Assembly: GCA_017384945.1 (NCBI GenBank)
Contig: JAFNSO010000037.1
Location: forward strand, 1-50,071
Source of the DNA: Ruminococcus sp.
Lineage (GTDB): Bacteria; Bacillota; Clostridia; Oscillospirales; Acutalibacteraceae
Direction of reading: 5' to 3'
DNA length: 50,071 nucleotides
The notes under the pieces were generated by a model. That model searched no databases. It worked only from the letters and a program-made list of their open reading frames with translations, and had not been told where the DNA came from. This document shows positions 30,101 to 37,614 of the stretch, piece by piece. A program made the position numbers and the translations under genes. How positions within the stretch are numbered: the stretch's first letter is position 1; each line of letters starts with the position of its first letter.

Positions 30101-30447
30101 TCACTGTTACAACCGCTCCCGCAATCAAGGTCAACGCGGGTGAGGCGAGCGCTTACAACGTTAAGGTTTTAAACAAGGCTAAGACCTTCACAGTCACCTG
30201 CCTTGATAAGAACGGCAACGTTGTTAAGGATTACAAGCCCTCACAGAGCACCTTCATCACTCTCAAGGACAAGAACGGTACCGCCCTCAACGCTGACGAT
30301 TATATCAATAACGTTGCGACAAAGGACGGCGAGGTAATCCCCGAGTTCACCGACGGCGTGCTTTCTCTCACACTCAAGAAGAGCATTCCCACAGGCGCTG
30401 AGCTCACAGTCACAACAGGCTCACTCACAAAAACAATCACAATCTGA
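27157..30447 (+). CDS. Large secreted protein with Ig-like (Big_2-type) domains
   Basis: A 1096-residue exported protein. The signal peptide (about 1-34, ending SVDA) is followed by a very Lys-rich Ig-like domain (about 38-130; pattern KLTLTAGDKKTVKVTVKV) and a Thr/Pro linker (TTPATEPATTP). Further Ig-like domains follow with the Big_2 pattern SSNDTIATVDSNGVVTG and SDNEAVASVSSEGEITTKAVG, and then several more divergent beta-sandwich-like repeats to the C-terminus. No sorting motif, S-layer homology domain, dockerin or transmembrane anchor is seen; the basic first domain might bind acidic wall polymers. The start is ATG 27157 after AAAGGAGG. Perfect promoter, strong ribosome site and frequent use of preferred codons (GAC, AAG, GTT) suggest abundance. 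It could be a surface-layer or adhesion protein; function not known. Confidence 0.9.
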   Translation: MKKGALLLKKTTAVTLALLVAMTTLFSFSLSVDAKAKKYVKSIKVSKKKLTLTAGDKKTVKVTVKVAKKASKKFTVKTSDKKVATAKVSGSKVKIAAKNAGKATITVTTKAKGKKGKALKAKITVKVKGKTSSTSIEPTTPATEPATTPVVTEPATQGPTDAPAADKLEIISVTANPETVTVGGTSQISVTSETAGIAVARVEYKSSNDTIATVDSNGVVTGRTASNSPVVITATAFDANGNSASATVNVTVLGSSADDAKVSEVPETLVLGKGVSRKLNPVAVNAGANPTFVYTSDNEAVASVSSEGEITTKAVGEAKITVTIAGTTASAVCVVTVKDVALGIASFKATHAKILTIGFTTSVAEADREKLTIALKKGGSLMDVKKEWAADGMSVDLTTDAVFEATVYTVKVSSDTVSIDENNNTADCTVEKYAIKDVKITTKRIARVNGVKIYFDAVDNYGDKIENANPDWFNWQFSCDDTKVRTTDIKYSTANPDYIVLTNFKDIENVVVDQTVIGVQAILKDNAEIKSDRHSVSVVSLVIDKIDILDIETIDGAKYVYQLNEDKPYKLIYNAVDNYGDPIDWSLYKPNSENNAYNNTFQAHSDNEKVVSAPLVFNNELIVYVRANQHGSANVYAVATNPEFKSYKIDVLEAPKPQTIIFPDTKEHSLVAGEDKDYKIPVSFTDQYKETMTRGAVTKAVFDKAFTVNSSDKDLIVSYESDNENDFIVFNAKNLTSKVEKVNVIFTAFDDNDQPVTSTFTAKIDEERRPDSIKFTDDIPTSLVVGETAEFKFRVLDNRGEQWTNPDGVVVEMDASDIGAYVKLVKVELDNDCNGVMKIKGIKDSTVNLDPHITLKFKLYYMGTEISSTALTPPQVIVYSNLDDIKVSANVDKDASIKAGQTVELTLTAYNNNKVLETYSHTYTKVEFREYDKDTGSTENDKTQLVTVEFVNGVAKVNLEALTAGNIVFEATIPVVGFKNAITVTTAPAIKVNAGEASAYNVKVLNKAKTFTVTCLDKNGNVVKDYKPSQSTFITLKDKNGTALNADDYINNVATKDGEVIPEFTDGVLSLTLKKSIPTGAELTVTTGSLTKTITI

Positions 30448-30460
30448 TTGAATAATTTTC

Positions 30461-30489
30461 GGAGGTCGGCTAAGGTCGGCCTCCTTTTT
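30461..30489 (+). terminator. Terminator of the Ig-like protein gene
   Basis: A 7-bp G+C-rich stem (30461-30467 with 30478-30484, one G-U pair) is followed by TTTTT, 14 bases after the stop codon. Confidence 0.85.
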
Positions 30490-30503
30490 CTTCAATATTT
30501 TAA

Positions 30504-30860
30504 AAATATGAAACTTTTTCGCTCCTTGATGACATCCCCGGAACCGTGAGAAGTATCGGCATATACGCGTTCAGCGGCTGCAAAAGCCTTGCGAAAATCA
30601 ACATTCCGCGCAGCGTCATCTCGATCGCTGACGGCGCGTTTTGGAAAGCCGCCGACAATTTTATAATCAAGGGCTATAAGGATTCCGAAGCCCACAGATA
30701 CGCAATCAAAAACCGAACAAGATTCTTTAACCTCGAAACTAACGAGGTAATCGACTACGGCAAGAAGAACACCATGAAGGCGTCGGCAAAGACAAAGACC
30801 ATAAAGGCAAAGAAGCTCAGAGCGAAGAAGCAAACGAAACCAAGGAATACAAGTCGCTGA
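30504..30860 (+). pseudogene. Remnant of a BspA-type LRR surface protein gene
   Basis: The open stretch encodes part of two LRR_5 repeats ([35 protein letters not shown]) and a Lys-rich tail. It has no signal peptide, no ribosome binding site and begins inside a repeat directly after an upstream terminator. The tail runs out of frame: from about 30836 a different frame continues to a stop at 30893-30895 with a sequence ending KTIVIIKIK, like the C-terminus of the surface protein at 43337-46558 (VRVRIK). The simplest reading is a 5'-deleted and frameshifted paralogue. A GTG at 30546 could be a start but has no support. Confidence 0.65.
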
Positions 30861-30900
30861 GCATTAAGACGATCGTTATAATAAAAATCAAATAATAATA

Positions 30901-30936
30901 AACTCCCTCTGCGTCCGGAACGCAGAGGGAGTTTTC
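30901..30936. terminator. Bidirectional terminator at the end of the pts operon
   Basis: A perfect 14-bp stem (30901-30914 with 30920-30933) has a 5-base loop, with T-rich flanks on both strands. It ends minus-strand transcription from ptsI and could insulate the plus-strand remnant. Confidence 0.88.
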
Positions 30937-30998
30937 AGGTTTTAAGCCGGGAGTTATTGGCGGCGCTCTGTCATAGCAGCGTCCGCCCAACACATTAT

Positions 30999-32699
30999 TT
31001 ATACAATGCTTTTCAGATATTCGGTGACCTCGGCTTCGGTAGCCATTGCCATTACCTTTTCGACAACCGCGTCAGCCTCCGCCTTTGTCCACTTGGCGAT
31101 GTTTTTTCTCACCTTGAGGACGGACGGCGCGGATACGCTGAACTCCGTCAGTCCGAAGGAAAGCAGCAGCGGTATCATCATCGGGTTCGCCGCCGCCTCG
31201 CCGCACATTCCGACGGGGATCTCGGCTTCCCTCGCGCATTTGATGATTCGCTGAATCATCATCAGCACGCTGGGCTGGAACGGTGAGTAAAGGTACGCTA
31301 CGTCGCTGTTTCCTCTGTCAGCCGCCATTGTGTAGCCTGTGAGGTCGTTTGTGCCGATCGAGAAGAAGTCCGCTTCCTTTGCGAGCAGGTGAGCGATCAC
31401 GCCCGAAGCCGCTGTTTCGGTCATAACGCCTATCTTGATGTTTTCGTCAAACTCAATGCTTGAGGCTCTCAGGTCTGCCTTGGCCTCCTCGACGAGCTCC
31501 TTGCCCGCTCTGAGCTCCTCGACCGCCGTGATAAGCGGGAACATTATCCTTACGTCGCCGAAAGCGCTCGCGCGGAGTATCGCCTTTAGCTGTGACTTAA
31601 AGAGGTCGCGGTGTCCGAGACAGTAGCGGATCGCGCGGTAGCCCATAAACGGGTTTTCCTCCTTCTCGAGTCCGAGGTAGGGGATTTCCTTGTCGCCGCC
31701 GATGTCGAGCGTTCTAATAATCAAGCCCTTGCCCTTCAAGACAAGCGCCGCCTGCTTGTAGGCTTCAAACTGCTCGTCCTCGGTCGGAAGGGCGTTTCTG
31801 TCCATAAACAGGAACTCGGTGCGGAACAGTCCTACGCCCTCGCCGTCCGCTTCCATAGCCTTGACCGCGTCCTTCGGGGTGCCGATGTTGCAGAAAAGCT
31901 CGTACTCGTTGCCGTCGGCGTCGGTCGTCTTTTTGCCGCGGTAGTTCTCGAGCTCGCGCTTCTCGCGCAAGAAGGCGTCGCGCTTCGCGGAGTAGAGCTG
32001 AACGTCGTCCTCCGACGGAGCCGTGACTACTATGCCCTCGCTACCGTCAACGATGATCTGCTCGCCCGAGGAGAGCTTTGAGGTCGCGCCCTCAACGCTG
32101 AGTACGGCGGGGATTTCGAGCGCTCTCGCGAGGATCGCCGAGTGCGAGGTCTGCGAGCCTGTCTCGGTTACGATTCCGACGATGTTGTCCTTGTTTATGC
32201 CCGCGGTCATCGAGGGGGTCACTTCCCTCGCGACAAGCACCGTGCCCGCGGGGGCTTCGCTTATTTTAACGGTTTTTACACCGAGCAGTATGCTTAAAAT
32301 CGCGGTCTTTATATCCTTTACGTCGGCGGCGCGCTGGGCGGTCACCTCGTCGCCCGTCGCGGAAAACGCCTCGATAAACATATCGCAAATCGACTCAAGC
32401 GCCGCTTCCGCGCACTGACCGCCTGTGATCTGGGCTTCCATTGTGCCGATCATTCCCGGGTCCTTGATCATATAGATGTGTCCCATAAGGATTTCGGCTT
32501 CCTTTTCACCCGCGGACTTTTTGACTGCCTCCGCCTGTTCGGCTGTTTCCTCACAGAACGCCTCGACCGCGTCCCTGAACCGCTTTAGCTCAGCGTCGGT
32601 GTCGGCGACCTGCTTGGGCTGGTATTCGAGCGAGTGCTCCTCGACTATCATTACCTTTCCGATTCCGATGCCCTCGGAGGCGGCTATACCTTTTAACAT
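30999..32699 (-). CDS. ptsI: PTS enzyme I (phosphoenolpyruvate-protein phosphotransferase)
   Basis: Transfers phosphate from PEP to HPr, the first step of all PTS uptake. The active histidine is H186 in GSQTSHSAI. The C-terminal PEP-binding TIM-barrel has RTEFLFMDR, GTNDLTGYTMAADRG and the cysteine-containing GMCGEAA. I start at ATG 32699, six bases after GAGGTG, giving 566 residues; an in-frame GTG at 32708 lies in the ribosome site. It is the last gene of fruR-fruK-fruA-ptsH-ptsI. A 12-bp intercistronic hairpin separates it from ptsH. Confidence 0.97.
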   Translation of the reverse strand: MLKGIAASEGIGIGKVMIVEEHSLEYQPKQVADTDAELKRFRDAVEAFCEETAEQAEAVKKSAGEKEAEILMGHIYMIKDPGMIGTMEAQITGGQCAEAALESICDMFIEAFSATGDEVTAQRAADVKDIKTAILSILLGVKTVKISEAPAGTVLVAREVTPSMTAGINKDNIVGIVTETGSQTSHSAILARALEIPAVLSVEGATSKLSSGEQIIVDGSEGIVVTAPSEDDVQLYSAKRDAFLREKRELENYRGKKTTDADGNEYELFCNIGTPKDAVKAMEADGEGVGLFRTEFLFMDRNALPTEDEQFEAYKQAALVLKGKGLIIRTLDIGGDKEIPYLGLEKEENPFMGYRAIRYCLGHRDLFKSQLKAILRASAFGDVRIMFPLITAVEELRAGKELVEEAKADLRASSIEFDENIKIGVMTETAASGVIAHLLAKEADFFSIGTNDLTGYTMAADRGNSDVAYLYSPFQPSVLMMIQRIIKCAREAEIPVGMCGEAAANPMMIPLLLSFGLTEFSVSAPSVLKVRKNIAKWTKAEADAVVEKVMAMATEAEVTEYLKSIV

Positions 32700-32724
32700 A
32701 TTTTTCACCTCTTTATCAGTATAA

Positions 32725-32755
32725 GCGGCAAGCGGCTAAAACCGCCACTTGCCGC
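32725..32755 (-). other. Intercistronic hairpin between ptsH and ptsI
   Basis: A 12-bp stem (32725-32736 with 32744-32755, one G-U pair) has a 7-base loop and no following U-run. It is therefore unlikely to terminate. It may stabilise the upstream ptsH message and so help make more HPr than enzyme I (inference). Confidence 0.6.
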
Positions 32756-32778
32756 CTTGCTTTCTTGCTTTTTAGTAA

Positions 32779-33042
32779 TTACTCGCCGAAGCCGCTCTCG
32801 ATCATCTGAACTGCCTCTGCCAGAGCCTCGTTCTCGTCGGCGCCTGTCGCGACTACCTCGATCTCGTTGCCGCACTTGATGCAGGCAGCGATAATATTCA
32901 TAAGGCTTTTAGCGTTGACGTCGGAGCCGTTGTGCTTCAAAACGACGTCGCTCGAGTATTTAGCCATAGCTGTCGCGAAGGTTGACGCGGGGCGCATATG
33001 AAAGCCCTGAGCGTTTACGATTGTAAGTTTTTTAGATACCAT
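32779..33042 (-). CDS. ptsH: PTS phosphocarrier protein HPr
   Basis: An 87-residue phosphocarrier that passes phosphate from enzyme I to the EIIA domains. His15 lies in NAQGFHMRPAS. Ser46 lies in AKSLMNI, the HPr-kinase site used for CcpA-dependent catabolite repression in Firmicutes, so a HPr kinase is expected elsewhere in the genome. RBS AAAGGAG is strong. It lies 30 bases after fruA in the same operon. Confidence 0.97.
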   Translation of the reverse strand: MVSKKLTIVNAQGFHMRPASTFATAMAKYSSDVVLKHNGSDVNAKSLMNIIAACIKCGNEIEVVATGADENEALAEAVQMIESGFGE

Positions 33043-33072
33043 AGTTTTTCTCCTTTTATTTAACTGAAATTT

Positions 33073-35001
33073 TTATGTTCTTTTCTTCATAAGGATGGCA
33101 AGCATAATCATTCCGAGAAGAGCACCGATTATGAGAGCGACGAAGTAGAAAATCGGATTTCCGATTGTCGGAAGTACGAAGATACCGCCGTGAGGAGCCA
33201 TAAGTGTGCAGCCGAAGAACGCCGAAAGCGCGCCTGCCGCCGCCGAACCGACGATACAGCTCGGGATTACCTGCAAGGGATGACCCGCAGCGTAGGGGAT
33301 AGCACCCTCTGTGATGAAGGAGAGACCCATAATGTAGTTGACGGGGCCGCTCTTTCTTTCTTCCTCAGACCACTTGCTCTTGAAGAAGGTCGTCGAGAGA
33401 GCGATCGCGATGGGAGGTACCATACCGCCGATCATAACCGCGGCCATAATCATATAGGTCGCGTTGTTGGGTGAGTTGGCAAGGAGTCCTGCCGCTGTAA
33501 CGTAAGCCGCCTTGTTGAACGGGCCGCCCATATCAATCGCCATCATACCTGCGAGCAGAGCGCAGAGAGGAACGATCATTGCGGGGTTCTGGGACATAGC
33601 GGTAACTCCGTTTGTCATACCTGTGTTGATCAAGCCCATTACGGGGTTGACGGCGCACATCATAACGCCGACGATTCCGAGACCCGCGAGCGGGTAAATC
33701 AGAACGGGCTTGATTCCTTCCAAAGCGCGGGGCAGACCGTCGCACAGTCTTTCAATCATCTTCATAAGCCAGCCTGCGATGAAGCCCGCGAGAAGAGCGC
33801 CGAGGAAGCCCGAAACGGAGGTTGAGTCTCCGCCGGGAGCCGCGAAGGTCGCGCCGACCGCGGCGAGCGAGCCGCCTACAAAGCCGACGAGAAGTCCGGG
33901 TCGGTCAGCTATGGACATAGCGATGAAGCCCGCGAGAATCGGGAGCATAAAGCCGAACGCGACGCCGCCGATAGATTTGAACCAAGCGGCAACGGGAGTA
34001 GCCGAGCCGAAGTTGCCGTCCTGCGGAGCGCCGCAGGCAGCGTCAATGAGGAACGCGATAGCGATAAAGATACCGCCCGCTACAACGAACGGGAGCATGT
34101 GCGATACGCCGTTCATAAGGTGCTTGTAAAGCTTACGTCCGAAGCTCTCGTCGCCGATGTCTTCGGAGGCGGAAGCCGCCTTGACGGAGTGGAAAACGGG
34201 AGCCTGACCGTTTACTATCTTGTTTATGAGTTCCTCGGGCTTGTGAATGCCGTCGGCAACCTTTGTGGAGATTACGGGCTTGCCGTCAAAGCGAGCCGTC
34301 TCAACGCTCTTGTCGGCGGCGATGATGATTCCGTCGCACTCCGCGATTTCCTTCGCCGTGAGTACGTTCTTCGCTCCGCCCGAGCCGTTTGTCTCGACCT
34401 TGATTGTAATTCCCATCTGTTCGCCCGCCTTGGCGAGCGCCTCAGCCGCCATATATGTGTGAGCGATACCTGTCGGGCAGGCTGTTACGGCGAGAACGCG
34501 GTAGCCTGTCTGAGCGGGAGCCGCCGCCTTGGGCTCGTCGGGGAATTTCTCGGTTTCCTTGTCGTCGATGATTCTGAGGAATTCGTCGGCTGACTTTGCC
34601 GCCTTGAGCTTCGCGGTGAAGTCGGGATCCATAAGCATCTGCATCATCCTCGCGAGTACCTCGAGGTGAACGTCGCCGTCGAGAGTCGCCGCTATCATAA
34701 AGATGAGCTTGCAGTCTGCGCCGTCGGGAGCGTCATAGTTAACGCCCGAGGGAACGGTTATTGCGGTGAGCGCGGGAGCCTTTACAGCCTCGCTCTTCGC
34801 GTGCGGGATTGCAACCTCCATTCCGATGGCGGTCGTGCCCATTTCCTCACGTTTCAGAATGCCTTCCTTGTACGCCGCGGCGTCCTTAAGGTTTCCGCAT
34901 TTTTCGTGGAGTGCCACGAGCTTGTCGATAGCGTCTCTCTTGTCTTTGACGGATACGCCAAGAGAAATGCCTTGCTTTTTCAGCAAATCAGTAATACGCA
35001 T
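33073..35001 (-). CDS. fruA: Fructose-specific PTS enzyme IIABC
   Basis: Imports and phosphorylates fructose to fructose 1-phosphate. One 642-residue chain carries all three domains. EIIA has its active His67 in VAIPHAKS. EIIB (about 167-265) has its active Cys175 in VTACPTGIAHTYMAAEAL. EIIC (about 285-640) begins LMNGVSHMLPFVVAGG and has several membrane helices. The domain order A-B-C is the usual FruA form in Firmicutes. RBS AAGGAGG precedes the start. Neighbouring fruK, which uses fructose 1-phosphate, supports the specificity. Confidence 0.95.
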   Translation of the reverse strand: MRITDLLKKQGISLGVSVKDKRDAIDKLVALHEKCGNLKDAAAYKEGILKREEMGTTAIGMEVAIPHAKSEAVKAPALTAITVPSGVNYDAPDGADCKLIFMIAATLDGDVHLEVLARMMQMLMDPDFTAKLKAAKSADEFLRIIDDKETEKFPDEPKAAAPAQTGYRVLAVTACPTGIAHTYMAAEALAKAGEQMGITIKVETNGSGGAKNVLTAKEIAECDGIIIAADKSVETARFDGKPVISTKVADGIHKPEELINKIVNGQAPVFHSVKAASASEDIGDESFGRKLYKHLMNGVSHMLPFVVAGGIFIAIAFLIDAACGAPQDGNFGSATPVAAWFKSIGGVAFGFMLPILAGFIAMSIADRPGLLVGFVGGSLAAVGATFAAPGGDSTSVSGFLGALLAGFIAGWLMKMIERLCDGLPRALEGIKPVLIYPLAGLGIVGVMMCAVNPVMGLINTGMTNGVTAMSQNPAMIVPLCALLAGMMAIDMGGPFNKAAYVTAAGLLANSPNNATYMIMAAVMIGGMVPPIAIALSTTFFKSKWSEEERKSGPVNYIMGLSFITEGAIPYAAGHPLQVIPSCIVGSAAAGALSAFFGCTLMAPHGGIFVLPTIGNPIFYFVALIIGALLGMIMLAILMKKRT

Positions 35002-35037
35002 ATTAACCCTCCTTGGTTAAAGATTTTGAGAAGAGAC

Positions 35038-35940
35038 TCAGAATTTTTTCAGAAGCTCTTCGATTTTATCCTTTGTGGCAAGCCCGGGGAGGAACGCCGT
35101 GGCGTTTCCGCAGACGCTGCCTAGTTTCAGAGCGTAAGGGTAGCTTTTTTCCTTTTCATAGCCCGCGACGAAGCCCGCTACCATTGAGTCGCCCGAGCCG
35201 ACGGTGTTGATTACCTTTTCCTTGAGCACTCCCGCCTTGTGAACCGCGCCCGTCTCGTCGACGAGCATAGCTCCCTCGCCGCCGAGGGAAATCAGCACGT
35301 TCCTCGCGCCGAGCTCCTGAAGCTTGCGCGCGTATTTGACGGTGTCCTCCTCGCTTTTGACCTCAACGTCGAAGATTTCCGAGAGCTCCTGACGGTTGGG
35401 CTTTATGAGGAAGGGCTTGTATTTCAGCGAGTTGACGAGAAGCTTTTTGGTCGCGTCAACAACGATTCTGACGTCCTTTTCCTGAACTCTTTCGAGCATA
35501 AGCTCGTAGGTGTCGTCGGGCAGGGTGTTCGGGATACTGCCCGCGAGAATCAGCGTGTCGCCGCTCTGGATATGGTCGAGCTTGAGCATAAGCCTGTCGA
35601 GCTCGTCGGGGTTGATGTGCGGTCCCTGAGCGTTGATTTCGGTTTCCTCGCCCGCCTTGATTTTGACGTTTATGCGGGAAATCCCCTCGCGGAGCTTGAT
35701 GAAATCGGTCGTTATCCTGTCGTTGCGGATTCCGTTTTCAATCGCCTCTCCCGTGAAGCCCGCCACAAATCCGAGGGCGGTGCTGTCGAGGTCGAGCTCG
35801 GCAAGCACGAGGGAAACGTTGATTCCCTTGCCTCCGAAGTAAAACTCCTCGCTGTCGGTTCGGTTGGTGATACCGTTTGTAAGCTTTGAGAGCCTTACGA
35901 TATAGTCAATCGAAGGATTAAGAGTAATGGTATAAATCAT
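35038..35940 (-). CDS. fruK: 1-phosphofructokinase
   Basis: A PfkB-family sugar kinase that converts fructose 1-phosphate to fructose 1,6-bisphosphate. Family signatures are FGGKGINVS (N-terminal), LIKPNRQELSEIF and NTVGSGDSMVAGF with the catalytic base D251. Length 300 is typical. Its ATG overlaps the fruR stop by four bases (ATGA), and AAAGGAGGT sits inside the end of fruR, so the two are translationally coupled. It directly precedes fruA. Tagatose-6-phosphate kinases are close relatives, but context supports FruK. Confidence 0.95.
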   Translation of the reverse strand: MIYTITLNPSIDYIVRLSKLTNGITNRTDSEEFYFGGKGINVSLVLAELDLDSTALGFVAGFTGEAIENGIRNDRITTDFIKLREGISRINVKIKAGEETEINAQGPHINPDELDRLMLKLDHIQSGDTLILAGSIPNTLPDDTYELMLERVQEKDVRIVVDATKKLLVNSLKYKPFLIKPNRQELSEIFDVEVKSEEDTVKYARKLQELGARNVLISLGGEGAMLVDETGAVHKAGVLKEKVINTVGSGDSMVAGFVAGYEKEKSYPYALKLGSVCGNATAFLPGLATKDKIEELLKKF

Positions 35941-36686
35941 TTAGCTACCTCCTTTATGATTGTTTCGCTGTTGAAATTTTTGTCGGGAAGATAATCGGTG
36001 ACGATACAGCACTTCACCAAGGGTGAGAAGGTCACGGGAAAAACGCGCCTGAATTTTGTGTGGTCGGCAAGCACAAAGGAGGCGTTCGCCTTGAAAATAG
36101 CGGTTTCCTTGATGTTCGCCTCGTCGATGTCGGGGGTCGTGAAGCCCGCGGTGAGGTCGATTCCGTTTGTGCCGAGAAACGCCTTTGAAAAGTTGAAGCT
36201 TCTCAGGTTCGAGACAGCCTCGGTGCCGATTATCGCTTCGGTGGCGGGCTTGATTTTGCCGCCGATAATGTAGACCTTGAAGCCCTTTTGCAGAAGCTTG
36301 CGCCCGTGGGCTATCCCGTTGGTGATGTAGGTCGCCTTGTCGTTGGTTATGAAGTCTATAAGACGCGAGGTGGTCGTGCCCGCGTCGATAAAAACAAAGT
36401 CGCTGTCGTTGATAAGCGTCGCGGCGTATTTGCCGATAGCGGTTTTTTCCTCGCGCATAATAGCCTCGCGCGAGACAACGCTGTCCTCAAAAAAGCCCTC
36501 GTGACGCTTTACCGAAGCGGCTCCGCCGAAAAATTTCCTTATTCTCCCGAGCTCGTCAAGCGCCGTCAGGTCTCGTCTGACGGTTGATTCCGAGGTGTTG
36601 AGCAGCTCGGCGAGCTCCGCGACGGTGACGGTATTGCGTTCGTTTATGATGTTTTCGATTAGCTGATATCTTTCATTGTTGAGCAA
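35937..36686 (-). CDS. fruR: DeoR-family transcriptional regulator of the fructose operon
   Basis: A 249-residue repressor. The N-terminal winged helix-turn-helix has the DeoR signature (VTVAELAELLNTSESTVRRDLTAL interrupted for length, about residues 17-40), followed by LGRIRKFFGGA. The C-terminal sugar-phosphate sensor fold has DFVFIDAGTTTSRLIDF and SFVLADHTKF. FruR proteins of this type typically respond to fructose 1-phosphate. The start codon is TTG at 36686, seven bases after AGGGGTG. It is the first gene of the operon, immediately behind the promoter, so autoregulation is likely. Confidence 0.93.
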   Translation of the reverse strand: MLNNERYQLIENIINERNTVTVAELAELLNTSESTVRRDLTALDELGRIRKFFGGAASVKRHEGFFEDSVVSREAIMREEKTAIGKYAATLINDSDFVFIDAGTTTSRLIDFITNDKATYITNGIAHGRKLLQKGFKVYIIGGKIKPATEAIIGTEAVSNLRSFNFSKAFLGTNGIDLTAGFTTPDIDEANIKETAIFKANASFVLADHTKFRRVFPVTFSPLVKCCIVTDYLPDKNFNSETIIKEVAK

Positions 36687-36706
36687 AGTCAGTCACCCCT
36701 GATTGT

Positions 36707-36734
36707 ATTATATCATTTATTTTATCAATGTCAA
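36707..36734 (-). promoter_or_regulatory. Promoter of the fru-pts operon with a possible FruR operator
   Basis: On the minus strand TTGACA (36729-36734), 16 bases and TATAAT (36707-36712). The run ATTGACAT recurs about 46 bases upstream (around 36776-36786), a repeated spacing that could mark FruR binding sites. The promoter is well supported; the operator is only suggestive. Confidence 0.75.
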
Positions 36735-37021
36735 TAAGAAAAGTATAAAAATTTAGTAATAAGTTGAAAAATATATGTCAATATGTAAAATTGTTCTGAA
36801 CCTTGTGATTAAAAGCAATCAAAAATATGGTTAAATTTTATCATATTCAATTTTGCAAAACCGAATATTTTTTTGAAAAACAAGGCTATCTATGTGAAAA
36901 GCATACAAAAAACACCTCGGCTTTTAGTTAAAATAGATGTATAGAAGAGCCGAAATACCAAATTAACACAAAACTGTAAATACTTTTCACGAAAAATTAC
37001 AATATTGTATGCGATTTTTAG
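36735..37021. other. A+T-rich divergent intergenic region
   Basis: This region separates the fru-pts operon from the small membrane-protein gene. It is very A+T-rich, contains the second ATTGACAT copy and a weak CGGCT/AGCCG pairing around 36915-36957. I see no convincing gene or structured RNA in it. Confidence 0.5.
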
Positions 37022-37050
37022 TTGAGATGTAAAAACTAATTTGATATAAT
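37022..37050 (+). promoter_or_regulatory. Promoter of the small membrane protein
   Basis: TTGAGA (37022-37027), 17 bases and TATAAT (37045-37050). The leader contains a GGGCGC/GCGTCC hairpin (37076-37090) just upstream of AAGGAGG. Confidence 0.75.
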
Positions 37051-37109
37051 AGCCTTGGAGAAATCCATATTTACAGGGCGCTAAGCGTCCGAGTTTATAA
37101 GGAGGTAAA

Positions 37110-37511
37110 ATGATGGGTTCAAAGTTATTAAAGGTTATCAGTATTCTGATGATTGTATTCGCGGGCATCGGCATTGTTATGGAGATTATTCTCTTTAGCG
37201 GTTTGGCTGTTCTTGCAAGCGTAATCGGCAGCAACATGGGAATGTACACTTTCGCTGTTATAATCGGTCTTGTAGGCTGCGTTGTAGAGCTTGTTTCCGG
37301 TATTCTCGGCGTTAAGAACTGGAATGTTCCCGAGAAGGCTCAGACTTGCGTTATCTGCGGTATCGTATGCGTTGCTTTCCAGGTTCTTTCTAACATCCTT
37401 GTTCTCGTAAGCTACAGCCAGGGCTTCAACGTATTCTCACTTTTGATAGGTCTTGTTGTTCCTGTACTCTATCTCGTAGGTGCGTTCCAGCTTAAGAATC
37501 AGAATTCTTAA
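37110..37511 (+). CDS. Small four-helix membrane protein of unknown function
   Basis: A 133-residue integral membrane protein with four predicted helices (about 8-25, 28-42, 48-70 and 78-128 in two segments), short loops and a polar C-terminus (FQLKNQNS). I do not recognise a specific family; it resembles small DUF-type four-helix proteins common in Firmicutes. Two adjacent ATG codons (37110 and 37113) follow AAGGAGG; the second has slightly better spacing. Strong promoter and ribosome site suggest good expression. A hairpin follows, then a lipoprotein gene about 100 bases downstream, which may share its transcript. Confidence 0.85.
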   Translation: MMGSKLLKVISILMIVFAGIGIVMEIILFSGLAVLASVIGSNMGMYTFAVIIGLVGCVVELVSGILGVKNWNVPEKAQTCVICGIVCVAFQVLSNILVLVSYSQGFNVFSLLIGLVVPVLYLVGAFQLKNQNS

Positions 37512-37524
37512 TCATTAGGATTTC

Positions 37525-37552
37525 AGGGCAGGAGAGTGAGCTCTTCTGCCCT
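37525..37552 (+). terminator. Hairpin after the small membrane-protein gene, possible weak terminator
   Basis: A 12-bp stem (37525-37536 with 37541-37552, one G-U pair) has a 4-base loop and is followed by ATGCCTTTTC. The U-run is short and displaced, so it may only partly terminate. Confidence 0.55.
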
Positions 37553-37614
37553 ATGCCTTTTCTGAAAGGAATTTACCGCTTTGGTTTAAGCGGAAGAATA
37601 AAGGAGAATAGAAA

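Noticed and set aside
32725-32755. Transcription terminator between ptsH and ptsI
   Set aside because: The stem is strong but lacks a following U-run on the minus strand, and termination would cut enzyme I off from its operon.
36890-37249. Minus-strand open frame upstream of and antisense to the small membrane protein
   Set aside because: It overlaps a good promoter, ribosome site and a hydrophobic gene on the other strand; A+T-rich low-complexity sequence explains it.
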